A stretch of DNA of 64,000 nucleotides, taken from assembly GCA_028554795.2 (NCBI GenBank), contig JAPYKE020000505.1, positions 157,693 through 221,692 of the forward strand, read 5' to 3'. Under the pieces are notes generated by a model. The model was not told where the DNA came from and made no database searches. It worked only from the letters and a program-made list of their open reading frames with translations. The position numbers and the translations under genes are program-made. Of this stretch, positions 12,359 through 27,713 are shown piece by piece. Positions within the stretch are counted from its first letter, which is position 1. Each line of letters starts with the position of its first letter. This DNA comes from Sinohyriopsis cumingii. Its lineage: Eukaryota > Mollusca > Bivalvia > Unionida > Unionidae.

Positions 12359-15300
12359 ATCTCAAGTCATTTGATTCGTGGTACTTTATAACTACATCCC
12401 AAGTGAACTGATTCGTGGTACTTTATAACTACATCTCAAGTCATTTGATTCGTGGTACTTTAGGACTATATCCCAAGTGAACTGATTCGTGGTACTTTAT
12501 AACTACATCTCAAGTCATTTGATTCGTGGTACTTTATAACTACATCTCAAGTCATTTGATTCGTGGTACTTTATAACTACATCTCAAGTCATTTGATTCG
12601 TGGTACTTTATAACTACATCCCAAGTGAAGTGATTCGTGGTACTTTATAACTACATCTCAAGTCATTTGATTCGTGGTACTTTATAACTACATCTCAAGT
12701 CATTTGATTCATGGTACTTTAGGACTATATCCCAAGTGAACTGATTCGTGGTACTTTATAACTACATCTCAAGTCATTTGATTCGTGGTACTTTATAACT
12801 ACATCTCAAGTCATTTGATTCATGGTACTTTAGGACTATATCCCAAGTGAACTGATTCGTGGTACTTTATAACTACATCTCAAGTCATTTGATTCGTGGT
12901 ACTTTATAACTACATCTCAAGTCATTTGATTCGTGGTACTTTATAACTACATCTCAAGTCATTTGATTCATGGTACTTTAGGACTATATCCCAAGTGAAC
13001 TGATTCGTGGTACTTTATAACTACATCTCAAGTCATTTGATTCGTGGTACTTTATAACTACATCCCAAGTGAACTGATTCGTGGTACTTTATAACTACAT
13101 CTCAAGTCATTTGATTCGTGGTACTTTATAACTACATCCCAAGTGAACTGATTCGTGGTACTTTATAACTACATCTCAAGTCATTTGATTCAAGGTACTT
13201 TAGGACTATATCCCAAGTGAACTGATTCGTGGTACTTTATAACTACATCTCAAGTCATTTGATTCGTGGTACTTTATAACTACATCTCAAGTCATTTGAT
13301 TCGTGGTACTTTATAACTACATCCCAAGTGAACTGATTCGTGGTACTTTATAACTACATCTCAAGTCATTTGATTCATGGTACTTTAGGACTATATCCCA
13401 AGTGAACTGATTCGTGGTACTTTATAACTACATCTCAAGTCATTTGATTCCAGGTACTTTATAACTACATCTCAAGTCATTTGATTCGTGGTACTTTATA
13501 ACTACATCTCAAGTCATTTGATTCGTGGTACTTTATAACTACATCCCAAGTGAACTGATTCGTGGTACTTTATAACTACATCTCAAGTCATTTGATTCGT
13601 CGTACTTTATAACTACATCTCAAGTCATTTGATTCATGGTACTTTATAACTACATCTCAAGTCATTTGATTCGTGGTACTTTATAACTACATCTCAAGTC
13701 ATTTGATTCGTGGTACTTTATAACTACATCTCAAGTCATTTGATTCGTGGTACTTTATAACTACATCTCAAGTCATTTGATTCGTGGTACTTTATAACTA
13801 CATCCCAAGTGAACTGATTCGTGGTACTTTATAACTACATCTCAAGTCATTTGATTCGTGGTACTTTATAACTACATCTCAAGTCATTTGATTCATGGTA
13901 CTTTAGGACTATATCCCAAGTGAACTGATTCGTGGTACTTTATAACTACATCTCAAGTCATTTGATTCGTGGTACTTTATAACTACATCTCAAGTCATTT
14001 GATTCATGGTACTTTAGGACTATATCCCAAGTGAACTGATTCGTGGTACTTTATAACTACATCTCAAGTCATTTGATTCGTGGTACTTTATAACTACATC
14101 TCAAGTCATTTGATTCGTGGTACTTTATAACTACATCTCAAGTCATTTGATTCATGGTACTTTAGGACTATATCCCAAGTGAACTGATTCGTGGTACTTT
14201 ATAACTACATCTCAAGTCATTTGATTCGTGGTACTTTATAACTACATCTCAAGTCATTTGATTCGTGGTACTTTATAACTACATCTCAAGTCATTTGATT
14301 CATGGTACTTTAGGACTATGTCCCAAGTGAACTGATTCGTGGTACTTTATAACTACATCTCAAGTCATTTGATTCGTGGTACTTTATAACTACATCTCAA
14401 GTCATTTGATTCGTGGTACTTTATAAATACATCTCAAGTCATTTGATTCGTGGGACTTTATAACTACATCTCAAGTCATTTGATTCGTGGTACTTTATAA
14501 CTACATCTCAAGTCATTTGATTCATGGTACTTTATAACTACATCTCAAGTCATTTGATTCGTGGTACTTTATAACTACATCTCAAGTCATTTGATTCGTG
14601 GTACTTTATAACTACATCTCAAGTCATTTGATTCGTGGTACTTTATAACTACATCTCAAGTCATTTGATTCGTGGTACTTTATAACTACATCCCAAGTGA
14701 ACTGATTCGTGGTACTTTATAACTACATCTCAAGTCATTTGATTCGTGGTACTTTATAATTACATCTCAAGTCATTTGATTCATGGTACTTTAGGACTAT
14801 ATCCCAAGTGAACTGATTCGTGGTACTTTATAACTACATCTCAAGTCATTTGATTCATGGTACTTTATAACTACATCTCAAGTCATTTGATTCGTGGTAC
14901 TTTATAACTACATCCCAAGTGAACTGATTCGTGGTACTTTATAACTACATCCCAAGTGAACTGATTCGTGGTACTTTATAACTACATCTCAAGTCATTTG
15001 ATTCGTGGTACTTTATAACTACATCTCAAGTCATTTGATTCGTGGTACTTTATAACTACATCTCAAGTCATTTGATTCGTGGTACTTTATAACTACATCT
15101 CAAGTCATTTGATTCATGGTACTTTATAACTACATCTCAAGTCATTTGATTCGTGGTACTTTATAACTACATCCCAAGTGAACTGATTCGTGGTACTTTA
15201 TAACTACATCTCAAGTCATTTGATTCATGGTACTTTAGGACTATATCCCAAGTGAACTGATTCGTGGTACTTTATAACTACATCTCAAGTCATTTGATTC

Positions 15301-17982
15301 ATGGTACTTTAGGACTATATCCCAAGTGAACTCATTCGTGGTACTTTATAACTACATCTCAAGTCATTTGATTCGTGGTACTTTATAACTACATCTCAAG
15401 TCATTTGATTCGTGGTACTTTATAACTACATCCCAAGTGAACTGATTCGTGGTACTTTATAACTACATCTCAAGTCATTTGATTCGTGGTACTTTATAAC
15501 TACATCCCAAGTGAACTGATTCATGGTACTTTATAACTACATCTCAAGTCATTTGATTCATGGTACTTTAGGACTATATCCCAAGTGAACTGATTCGTGG
15601 TACTTTATAACTACATCTCAAGTCATTTGATTCATGGTACTTTAGGACTATATCCCAAGTGAACTGATTCGTGGTACTTTATAACTACATCTCAAGTCAT
15701 TTGATTCGTGGTACTTTATAACCACATCTCAAGTCATTTGATTCGTGGTACTTTATAACTACATCCCAAGTGAACTGATTCGTGGTACTTTATAACTACA
15801 TCTCAAGTCATTTGATTCGTGGTACTTTATAACTACATCCCAAGTGAACTGATTCGTGGTACTTTATAACTACATCTCAAGTCATTTGATTCATGGTACT
15901 TTAGGACTATATCCCAAGTGAACTGATTCGTGGTACTTTATAACTACATCTAAAGTCATTTGATTCATGGTACTTTAGGACTATATCCCATGTGAACTGA
16001 TTCGTGGTACTTTATAACTACATCTCAAGTCATTTGATTCGTGGTACTTTATAACTACATCTCAAGTCATTTGATTCGTGGTACTTTATAACTACATCTC
16101 AAGTCATTTGATTCGTGGTACTTTATAACTACATCTCAAGTCATTTGATTCATGGTACTTTAGGACTACATCCCAAGTGAACTGATTCGTGGTACTTTAT
16201 AACTACATCTCAAGTCATTTGATTCATGGTACTTTATAACTACATCTCAAGTCATTTGATTCATGGTACTTTAGGACTATATCCCAAGTGAACTGATTCG
16301 TGGTACTTTATAACTACATCTCAAGTCATTTGATTCATGGTACTTTAGGACTATATCCCAAGTGAACTGATTCGTGGTACTTTATAACTACATCTCAAGT
16401 CATTTGATTCGTGGTACTTTATAACTACATCTCAAGTCATTTGATTCGTGGTACTTTATAACTACATCTCAAGTCATTTGATTCATGGTACTTTAGGACT
16501 ATATCCCAAGTGAACTGATTCGTGGTACTTTATAACTACATCTCAAGTCATTTGATTCATGGTACTTTATAACTACATCTCAAGTCATTTGATTCATGGT
16601 ACTTTAGGACTATATCCCAAGTGAACTGATTCGTGGTACTTTATAACTACATCTCAAGTCATTTGATTCGTGGTACTTTATAACTACATCTCAAGTCATT
16701 TGATTCATGGTACTTTAGGACTATATCCCAAGTGAACTGATTCGTGGTACTTTATAACTACATCTCAAGTCATTTGATTCATGGTACTTTAGGACTATAT
16801 CCCAAGTGAACAGATTCGTGGTACTTTATAACAACATCTCAAGTCATTTGATTCGTGGTACTTTATAACTACATCTCAAGTCATTTGATTCATGGTACTT
16901 TAGGACTATATCCCAAGTGAACTGATTCGTGGTACTTTATAACTACATCTCAAGTCATTTGATTCGTGGTACTTTATAACTACATCTCAAGTCATTTGAT
17001 TCATGGTACTTTAGGACTATATCCCAAGTGAACTGATTCGTGGTACTTTATAACTACATCTCAAGTCATTTGATTCATCGTACTTTAGGACTATATCCCA
17101 AGTGAACTGATTCGTGGTACTTTATAACTACATCTCAAGTCATTTGATTCGTGGTACTTTATAACTACATCTCAAGTCATTTGATTCGTGGTACTTTATA
17201 ACTACATCTCAAGTCATTTGATTCGTGGTACTTTATAACTACATCTCAAGTCATTTGATTCATGGTACTTTAGGACAATATCCCAAGTGAACTGATTCGT
17301 GGTACTTTATAACTACATCTCAAGTCATTTGATTCGTGGTACTTTATAACTACATCTCAAGTCATTTGATTCATGGTACTTTAGGACTATATCCCAAGTG
17401 AACTGATTCGTGGTACTTTATAACTACATCTCAAGTCATTTGATTCGTGGTACTTTATAACTACATCTCAAGTCATTTGATTCGTGGTACTTTATAACTA
17501 CATCCCAAGTGAACTGATTCGTGGTACTTTATAACTACATCTCAAGTCATTTGATTCATGGTACTTTATAACTACATCTCAAGTCATTTGATTCATGGTA
17601 CTTTATAACTACATCTCAAGTCATTTGATTCGTGGTACTTTATAACTACATCCCAAGTGAACTGATTCGTGGTACTTTATAACTACATCTCAAGTCATTT
17701 GATTCATGGTACTTTAGGACTATATCCCAAGTGAACTGATTCGTGGTACTTTATAACTACATCTCAAGTCATTTGATTCATGGTACTTTAGGACTATATC
17801 CCAAGTGAACTGATTCGTGGTACTTTATAACTACATCTCAAGTCATTTGATTCGTGGTACTTTATAACTACATCTCAAGTCATTTGATTCGTGGTACTTT
17901 ATAACTACATCTCAAGTCATTTGATTCATGGTACTTTATAACTACATCTCAAGTCATTTGATTCATGGTACTTTAGGACTAT
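12359..17982. repeat. HOR unit 5, full form of 152 monomers
   Basis: A 5624-bp unit with one complete marker series: 'gtgaagtg' 12618, 'caagg' 13173, 'ccagg' 13432, 'cgtcgtac' 13580, the 'aaatac'/'gtgggac' doublet 14394-14467, C-C doublet 14912, 'ctcattcg' 15319, 'catgtg' 15985, then 54 monomers to the next junction. From 13580 on it matches unit 1 from 2924 on at a constant offset of 288 monomers (10656 bp). A private difference is 'taaagtc' near 15951. Confidence 0.85.
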
Positions 17983-20900
17983 ATCTCAAGTCATTTGATT
18001 CGTGGTACTTTATAACTACATCCCAAGTGAACTGATTCGTGGTACTTTATAACTACATCTCAAGTCATTTGATTCGTGGTACTTTAGGACTATATCCCAA
18101 GTGAACTGATTCGTGGTACTTTATAACTACATCTCAAGTCATTTGATTCGTGGTACTTTATAACTACATCCCAAGTGAACTGATTCGTGGTACTTTATAA
18201 CTACATCTCAAGTCATTTGATTCGTGGTACTTTATAACTACATCCCAAGTGAAGTGATTCGTGGTACTTTATAACTACATCTCAAGTCATTTGATTCGTG
18301 GTACTTTATAACTACATCTCAAGTCATTTGATTCATGGTACTTTAGGACTATATCCCAAGTGAACTGATTCGTGGTACTTTATAACTACATCTCAAGTCA
18401 TTTGATTCGTGGTACTTTATAACTACATCTCAAGTCATTTGATTCGTGGTACTTTATAACTACATCTCAAGTCATTTGATTCATGGTACTTTAGGACTAT
18501 ATCCCAAGTGAACTGATTCGTGGTACTTTATAACTACATCTCAAGTCATTTGATTCGTGGTACTTTATAGCTACATCTCAAGTCATTTGATTCATGGTAC
18601 TTTATAACTACATCTCAAGTCATTTGATTCGTGGTACTTTATAACTACATCCCAAGTGAACTGATTCGTGGTACTTTATAACTACATCTCAAGTCATTTG
18701 ATTCATGGTACTTTAGGACTATATCCCAAGTGAACTGATTCGTGGTACTTTATAACTACATCTCAAGTCATTTGATTCATGGTACTTTAGGACTATATCC
18801 CAAGTGAACTCATTCGTGGTACTTTATAACTACATCTCAAGTCATTTGATTCGTGGTACTTTATAATTACATCTCAAGTCATTTGATTCGTGGTACTTTA
18901 TAACTACATCCCAAGTGAACTGATTCGTGGTACTTTATAACTACATCTCAAGTCATTTGATTCGTGGTACTTTATAACTACATCCCAAGTGAACTGATTC
19001 ATGGTACTTTATAACTACATCTCAAGTCATTTGATTCATGGTACTTTAGGACTATATCCCAAGTGAACTGATTCGTGGTACTTTATAACTACATCTCAAG
19101 TCATTTGATTCATGGTACTTTAGGACTATATCCCAAGTGAACTGATTCGTGGTACTTTATAACTACATCTCAAGTCATTTGATTCGTGGTACTTTATAAC
19201 CACATCTCAAGTCATTTGATTCGTGGTACTTTATAACTACATCCCAAGTGAACTGATTCGTGGTACTTTATAACTACATCTCAAGTCATTTGATTCGTGG
19301 TACTTTATAACTACATCCCAAGTGAACTGATTCGTGGTACTTTATAACTACATCTCAAGTCATTTGATTCATGGTACTTTAGGACTATATCCCAAGTGAA
19401 CTGATTCGTGGTACTTTATAACTACATCTCAAGTCATTTGATTCATGGTACTTTACGACTATATCCCATGTGAACTGATTCGTGGTACTTTATAACTACA
19501 TCTCAAGTCATTTGATTCGTGGTACTTTATAACTACATCTCAAGTCATTTGATTCGTGGTACTTTATAACTACATCTCAAGTCATTTGATTCGTGGTACT
19601 TTATAACTACATCTCAAGTCATTTGATTCATGGTACTTTAGGACTACATCCCAAGTGAACTGATTCGTGGTACTTTATAACTACATCTCAAGTCATTTGA
19701 TTCATGGTACTTTATAACTACATCTCAAGTCATTTGATTCATGGTACTTTAGGACTATATCCCAAGTGAACTGATTCGTGGTACTTTATAACTACATCTC
19801 AAGTCATTTGATTCATGGTACTTTAGGACTATATCCCAAGTGAACTGATTCGTGGTACTTTATAACTACATCTCAAGTCATTTGATTCGTGGTACTTTAT
19901 AACTACATCTCAAGTCATTTGATTCGTGGTACTTTATAACTACATCTCAAGTCATTTGATTCATGGTACTTTAGGACTATATCCCAAGTGAACTGATTCG
20001 TGGTACTTTATAACTACATCTCAAGTCATTTGATTCATGGTACTTTATAACTACATCTCAAGTCATTTGATTCATGGTACTTTAGGACTATATCCCAAGT
20101 GAACTGATTCGTGGTACTTTATAACTACATCTCAAGTCATTTGATTCGTGGTACTTTATAACTACATCTCAAGTCATTTGATTCATGGTACTTTAGGACT
20201 ATATCCCAAGTGAACTGATTCGTGGTACTTTATAACTACATCTCAAGTCATTTGATTCATGGTACTTTAGGACTATATCCCAAGTGAACTGATTCGTGGT
20301 ACTTTATAACTACATCTCAAGTCATTTGATTCGTGGTACTTTATAACTACATCTCAAGTCATTTGATTCATGGTACTTTAGGACTATATCCCAAGTGAAC
20401 TGATTCGTGGTACTTTATAACTACATCTCAAGTCATTTGATTCGTGGTACTTTATAACTACATCTCAAGTCATTTGATTCATGGTACTTTAGGACTATAT
20501 CCCAAGTGAACTGATTCGTGGTACTTTATAACTACATCTCAAGTCATTTGATTCATCGTACTTTAGGACTATATCCCAAGTGAACTGATTCGTGGTACTT
20601 TATAACTACATCTCAAGTCATTTGATTCGTGGTACTTTATAACTACATCTCAAGTCATTTGATTCGTGGTACTTTATAACTACATCTCAAGTCATTTGAT
20701 TCGTGGTACTTTATAACTCCATCTCAAGTCATTTGATTCATGGTACTTTAGGACAATATCCCAAGTGAACTGATTCGTGGTACTTTATAACTACATCTCA
20801 AGTCATTTGATTCGTGGTACTTTATAACTACATCTCAAGTCATTTGATTCATGGTACTTTAGGACTATATCCCAAGTGAACTGATTCGTGGTACTTTATA

Positions 20901-21460
20901 ACTACATCTCAAGTCATTTGATTCGTGGTACTTTATAACTACATCTCAAGTCATTTGATTCGTGGTACTTTATAACTACATCCCAAGTGAACTGATTCGT
21001 TGTACTTTATAACTACATCTCAAGTCATTTGATTCATGGTACTTTATAACTACATCTCAAGTCATTTGATTCATGGTACTTTATAACTACATCTCAAGTC
21101 ATTTGATTCGTGGTACTTTATAACTACATCCCAAGTGAACTGATTCGTGGTACTTTATAACTACATCTCAAGTCATTTGATTCATGGTACTTTAGGACTA
21201 TATCCCAAATGAACTGATTCGTGGTACTTTATAACTACATCTCAAGTCATTTGATTCATGGTACTTTAGGACTATATCCCAAGTGAACTGATTCGTGGAA
21301 CTTTATAACTACATCTCAAGTCATTTGATTCGTGGTACTTTATAACTACATCTCAAGTCATTTGATTCGTGGTACTTTATAACTACATCTCAAGTCATTT
21401 GATTCGTGGTACTTTATAACTACATCTCAAGTCATTTGATTCATGGTACTTTAGGACTAT
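17983..21460. repeat. HOR unit 6, short form of 94 monomers
   Basis: Same length and marker order as the unit at 7327, 10656 bp downstream of it: 'gtgaagtg' 18242, 'ctcattcg' 18797, 'ttacgactat' then 'catgtg' 19463, 'cccaaatg' 21202. Comparing 18242-18833 with the corresponding part of the unit at 42995 gave the same class order for all 16 monomers except one D against A, so these copies are recent relative to the class splits. Confidence 0.83.
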
Positions 21461-24400
21461 ATCTCAAGTCATTTGATTCGTCCTACTTTATAACTACATC
21501 CCAAGTGAACTGATTCGTGGTACTTTATAACTACATCTCAAGTCATTTGATTCGTGGTACTTTAGGACTATATCCCAAGTGAACTGATTCGTGGTACTTT
21601 ATAACTACATCTCAAGTCATTTGATTCGTGGTACTTTATAACTACATCCCAAGTGAACTGATTCGTGGTACTTTATAACTACATCTCAAGTCATTTGATT
21701 CGTGGTACTTTATAACTACATCCCAAGTGAAGTGATTCGTGGTACTTTATAACTACATCTCAAGTCATTTGATTCGTGGTACTTTATAACTACATCTCAA
21801 GTCATTTGATTCATGGTACTTTAGGACTATATCCCAAGTGAACTGATTCGTGGTACTTTATAACTACATCTCAAGTCATTTGATTCGTGGTACTTTATAA
21901 CTACATCTCAAGTCATTTGATTCGTGGTACTTTATAACTACATCTCAAGTCATTTGATTCATGGTACTTTAGGACTATATCCCAAGTGAACTGATTCGTG
22001 GTACTTTATAACTACATCTCAAGTCATTTGATTCGTGGTACTTTATAACTACATCCCAAGTGAACTGATTCGTGGTACTTTATAACTACATCTCAAGTCA
22101 TTTGATTCGTGGTACTTTATAACTACATCCCAAGTGAACTGATTCGTGGTACTTTATAACTACATCTCAAGTCATTTGATTCAAGGTACTTTAGGACTAT
22201 ATCCCAAGTGAACTGATTCGTGGTACTTTATAACTACATCTCAAGTCATTTGATTCGTGGTACTTTATAACTACATCTCAAGTCATTTGATTCGTGGTAC
22301 TTTATAACTACATCCCAAGTGAACTGATTCGTGGTACTTTATAACTACATCTCAAGTCATTTGATTCATGGTACTTTAGGACTATATCCCAAGTGAACTG
22401 ATTCGTGGTACTTTATAACTACATCTCAAGTCATTTGATTCCAGGTACTTTATAACTACATCTCAAGTCATTTGATTCGTGGTACTTTATAACTACATCT
22501 CAAGTCATTTGATTCGTGGTACTTTATAACTACATCCCAAGTGAACTGATTCGTGGTACTTTATAACTACATCTCAAGTCATTTGATTCGTCGTACTTTA
22601 TAACTACATCTCAAGTCATTTGATTCATGGTACTTTATAACTACATCTCAAGTCATTTGATTCGTGGTACTTTATAACTACATCTCAAGTCATTTGATTC
22701 GTGGTACTTTATAACTACATCTCAAGTCATTTGATTCGTGGTACTTTATAACTACATCTCAAGTCATTTGATTCGTGGTACTTTATAACTACATCCCAAG
22801 TGAACTGATTCGTGGTACTTTATAACTACATCTCAAGTCATTTGATTCGTGGTACTTTATAACTACATCTCAAGTCATTTGATTCATGGTACTTTAGGAC
22901 TATATCCCAAGTGAACTGATTCGTGGTACTTTATAACTACATCTCAAGTCATTTGATTCGTGGTACTTTATAACTACATCTCAAGTCATTTGATTCATGG
23001 TACTTTAGGACTATATCCCAAGTGAACTGATTCGTGGTACTTTATAACTACATCTCAAGTCATTTGATTCGTGGTACTTTATAACTACATCTCAAGTCAT
23101 TTGATTCGTGGTACTTTATAACTACATCTCAAGTCATTTGATTCATGGTACTTTAGGACTATATCCCAAGTGAACTGATTCGTGGTACTTTATAACTACA
23201 TCTCAAGTCATTTGATTCGTGGTACTTTATAACTACATCTCAAGTCATTTGATTCGTGGTACTTTATAACTACATCTCAAGTCATTTGATTCATGGTACT
23301 TTAGGACTATGTCCCAAGTGAACTGATTCGTGGTACTTTATAACTACATCTCAAGTCATTTGATTCGTGGTACTTTATAACTACATCTCAAGTCATTTGA
23401 TTCGTGGTACTTTATAAATACATCTCAAGTCATTTGATTCGTGGGACTTTATAACTACATCTCAAGTCATTTGATTCGTGGTACTTTATAACTACATCTC
23501 AAGTCATTTGATTCATGGTACTTTATAACTACATCTCAAGTCATTTGATTCGTGGTACTTTATAACTACATCTCAAGTCATTTGATTCGTGGTACTTTAT
23601 AACTACATCTCAAGTCATTTGATTCGTGGTACTTTATAACTACATCTCAAGTCATTTGATTCGTGGTACTTTATAACTACATCCCAAGTGAACTGATTCG
23701 TGGTACTTTATAACTACATCTCAAGTCATTTGATTCGTGGTACTTTATAATTACATCTCAAGTCATTTGATTCATGGTACTTTAGGACTATATCCCAAGT
23801 GAACTGATTCGTGGTACTTTATAACTACATCTCAAGTCATTTGATTCATGGTACTTTATAACTACATCTCAAGTCATTTGATTCGTGGTACTTTATAACT
23901 ACATCCCAAGTGAACTGATTCGTGGTACTTTATAACTACATCCCAAGTGAACTGATTCGTGGTACTTTATAACTACATCTCAAGTCATTTGATTCGTGGT
24001 ACTTTATAACTACATCTCAAGTCATTTGATTCGTGGTACTTTATAACTACATCTCAAGTCATTTGATTCGTGGTACTTTATAACTACATCTCAAGTCATT
24101 TGATTCATGGTACTTTATAACTACATCTCAAGTCATTTGATTCGTGGTACTTTATAACTACATCCCAAGTGAACTGATTCGTGGTACTTTATAACTACAT
24201 CTCAAGTCATTTGATTCATGGTACTTTAGGACTATATCCCAAGTGAACTGATTCGTGGTACTTTATAACTACATCTCAAGTCATTTGATTCATGGTACTT
24301 TAGGACTATATCCCAAGTGAACTCATTCGTGGTACTTTATAACTACATCTCAAGTCATTTGATTCGTGGTACTTTATAACTACATCTCAAGTCATTTGAT

Positions 24401-24716
24401 TCGTGGTACTTTATAACTACATCCCAAGTGAACTGATTCGTGGTACTTTATAACTACATCTCAAGTCATTTGATTCGTGGTACTTTATAACTACATCCCA
24501 AGTGAACTGATTCATGGTACTTTATAACTACATCTCAAGTCATTTGATTCGTGGTACTTTATAACTACATCTCAAGTCATTTGATTCGTGGTACTTTATA
24601 ACTACATCTCAAGTCATTTGATTCGTGGTACTTTATAACTACATCTCAAGTCATTTGATTCGTGGTACTTTATAACTACATCTCAAGTCATTTGATTCAT
24701 GGTACTTTAGGACTAT
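21461..24716. repeat. HOR unit 7, 3'-truncated form of 88 monomers
   Basis: 3256 bp. Marker offsets from the junction are +7 'gtgaagtg', +19 'caagg' (22164), +26 'ccagg' (22423), +30 'cgtcgtac' (22571), +53 'gtgggac' (23422) and +77 'ctcattcg' (24310). Then a new junction comes 11 monomers later instead of about 72, so the 'catgtg' part is absent. The same truncation occurs in the unit at 46473, 25012 bp away. Confidence 0.83.
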
Positions 24717-27713
24717 ATCTCAAGTCATTTGATTCGTGGTACTTTATAACTACATCCCAAGTGAACTGATTCGTGGTACTTTATAACTACATCTCAAGTC
24801 ATTTGATTCGTGGTACTTTATAACTACATCCCAAGTGAAGTGATTCGTGGTACTTTATAACTACATCTCAAGTCATTTGATTCGTGGTACTTTATAACTA
24901 CATCTCAAGTCATTTGATTCATGGTACTTTAGGACTATATCCCAAGTGAACTGATTCGTGGTACTTTATAACTACATCTCAAGTCATTTGATTCGTGGTA
25001 CTTTATAACTACATCTCAAGTCATTTGATTCATGGTACTTTAGGACTATATCCCAAGTGAACTGATTCGTGGTACTTTATAACTACATCTCAAGTCATTT
25101 GATTCGTGGTACTTTATAACTACATCTCAAGTCATTTGATTCGTGGTACTTTATAACTACATCTCAAGTCATTTGATTCATGGTACTTTAGGACTATATC
25201 CCAAGTGAACTGATTCGTGGTACTTTATAACTACATCTCAAGTCATTTGATTCGTGGTACTTTATAACTACATCCCAAGTGAACTGATTCGTGGTACTTT
25301 ATAACTACATCTCAAGTCATTTGATTCGTGGTACTTTATAACTACATCCCAAGTGAACTGATTCGTGGTACTTTATAACTACATCTCAGGTCATTTGATT
25401 CAAGGTACTTTAGGACTATATCCCAAGTGAACTGATTCGTGGTACTTTATAACTACATCTCAAGTCATTTGATTCGTGGTACTTTATAACTACATCTCAA
25501 GTCATTTGATTCGTGGTACTTTATAACTACATCCCAAGTGAACTGATTCGTGGTACTTTATAACTACATCTCAAGTCATTTGATTCATGGTACTTTAGGA
25601 CTATATCCCAAGTGAACTGATTCGTGGTACTTTATAACTACATCTCAAGTCATTTGATTCCAGGTACTTTATAACTACATCTCAAGTCATTTGATTCGTG
25701 GTACTTTATAACTACATCTCAAGTCATTTGATTCGTGGTACTTTATAACTACATCCCAAGTGAACTGATTCGTGGTACTTTATAACTACATCTCAAGTCA
25801 TTTGATTCGTCGTACTTTATAACTACATCTCAAGTCATTTGATTCATGGTACTTTATAACTACATCTCAAGTCATTTGATTCGTGGTACTTTATAACTAC
25901 ATCTCAAGTCATTTGATTCGTGGTACTTTATAACTACATCTCAAGTCATTTGATTCGTGGTACTTTATAACTACATCTCAAGTCATTTGATTCGTGGTAC
26001 TTTATAACTACATCCCAAGTGAACTGATTCGTGGTACTTTATAACTGCATCTCAAGTCATTTGATTCGTGGTACTTTATAACTACATCTCAAGTCATTTG
26101 ATTCATGGTACTTTAGGACTATATCCCAAGTGAACTGATTCGTGGTACTTTATAACTACATCTCAAGTCATTTGATTCGTGGTACTTTATAACTACATCT
26201 CAAGTCATTTGATTCATGGTACTTTAGGACTATATCCCAAGTGAACTGATTCGTGGTACTTTATAACTACATCTCAAGTCATTTGATTCGTGGTACTTTA
26301 TAACTACATCTCAAGTCATTTGATTCGTGGTACTTTATAACTACATCCCAAGTGAAGTGATTCGTGGTACTTTATAACTACATCTCAAGTCATTTGATTC
26401 GTGGTACTTTATAACTACATCTCAAGTCATTTGATTCATGGTACTTTAGGACTATATCCCAAGTGAACTGATTCGTGGTACTTTATAACTACATCTCAAG
26501 TCATTTGATTCGTGGTACTTTATAACTACATCTCAAGTCATTTGATTCATGGTACTTTAGGACTATATCCCAAGTGAACTGATTCGTGGTACTTTATAAC
26601 TACATCTCAAGTCATTTGATTCGTGGTACTTTATAACTACATCTCAAGTCATTTGATTCGTGGTACTTTATAACTACATCTCAAGTCATTTGATTCATGG
26701 TACTTTAGGACTATATCCCAAGTGAACTGATTCGTGGTACTTTATAACTACATCTCAAGTCATTTGATTCGTGGTACTTTATAACTACATCCCAAGTGAA
26801 CTGATTCGTGGTACTTTATAACTACATCTCAAGTCATTTGATTCGTGGTACTTTATAACTACATCCCAAGTGAACTGATTCGTGGTACTTTATAACTACA
26901 TCTCAAGTCATTTGATTCAAGGTACTTTAGGACTATATCCCAAGTGAACTGATTCGTGGTACTTTATAACTACATCTCAAGTCATTTGATTCGTGGTACT
27001 TTATAACTACATCTCAAGTCATTTGATTCGTGGTACTTTATAACTACATCCCAAGTGAACTGATTCGTGGTACTTTATAACTACATCTCAAGTCATTTGA
27101 TTCGTGGTACTTTATAACTACATCTCAAGTCATTTGATTCATGGTACTTTAGGACTATATCCCAAGTGAACTGATTCGTGGTACTTTATAACTACATCTC
27201 AAGTCATTTGATTCGTGGTACTTTATAACTACATCTCAAGTCATTTGATTCGTGGTACTTTATAACTACATCTCAAGTCATTTGATTCATGGTACTTTAG
27301 GACTATATCCCAAGTGAACTGATTCGTGGTACTTTATAACTACATCTCAAGTCATTTGATTCGTGGTACTTTATAACTACATCCCAAGTGAACTGATTCG
27401 TGGTACTTTATAACTACATCTCAAGTCATTTGATTCGTGGTACTTTATAACTACATCCCAAGTGAACTGATTCGTGGTACTTTATAACTACATCTCAAGT
27501 CATTTGATTCAAGGTACTTTAGGACTATATCCCAAGTGAACTGATTCGTGGTACTTTATAACTACATCTCAAGTCATTTGATTCGTGGTACTTTATAACT
27601 ACATCTCAAGTCATTTGATTCGTGGTACTTTATAACTACATCTCAAGTCATTTGATTCGTGGTACTTTATAACTACATCTCAAGTCATTTGATTCATGGT
27701 ACTTTAGGACTAT
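24717..27713. repeat. HOR unit 8, 81 monomers
   Basis: 2997 bp. The opening is shortened: 'gtgaagtg' comes after 3 monomers (24828) instead of 7, so a block of four monomers (class order E-C-A-C) has been lost. It then follows the early series of unit 1: 'tcagg...caagg' 25383, 'ccagg' 25642, 'cgtcgtac' 25790, 'gcatctc' 26049, second 'gtgaagtg' 26345, 'caagg' 26900. It ends at the junction at 27714 without the 'aaatac'/'gtgggac' doublet. Confidence 0.78.
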
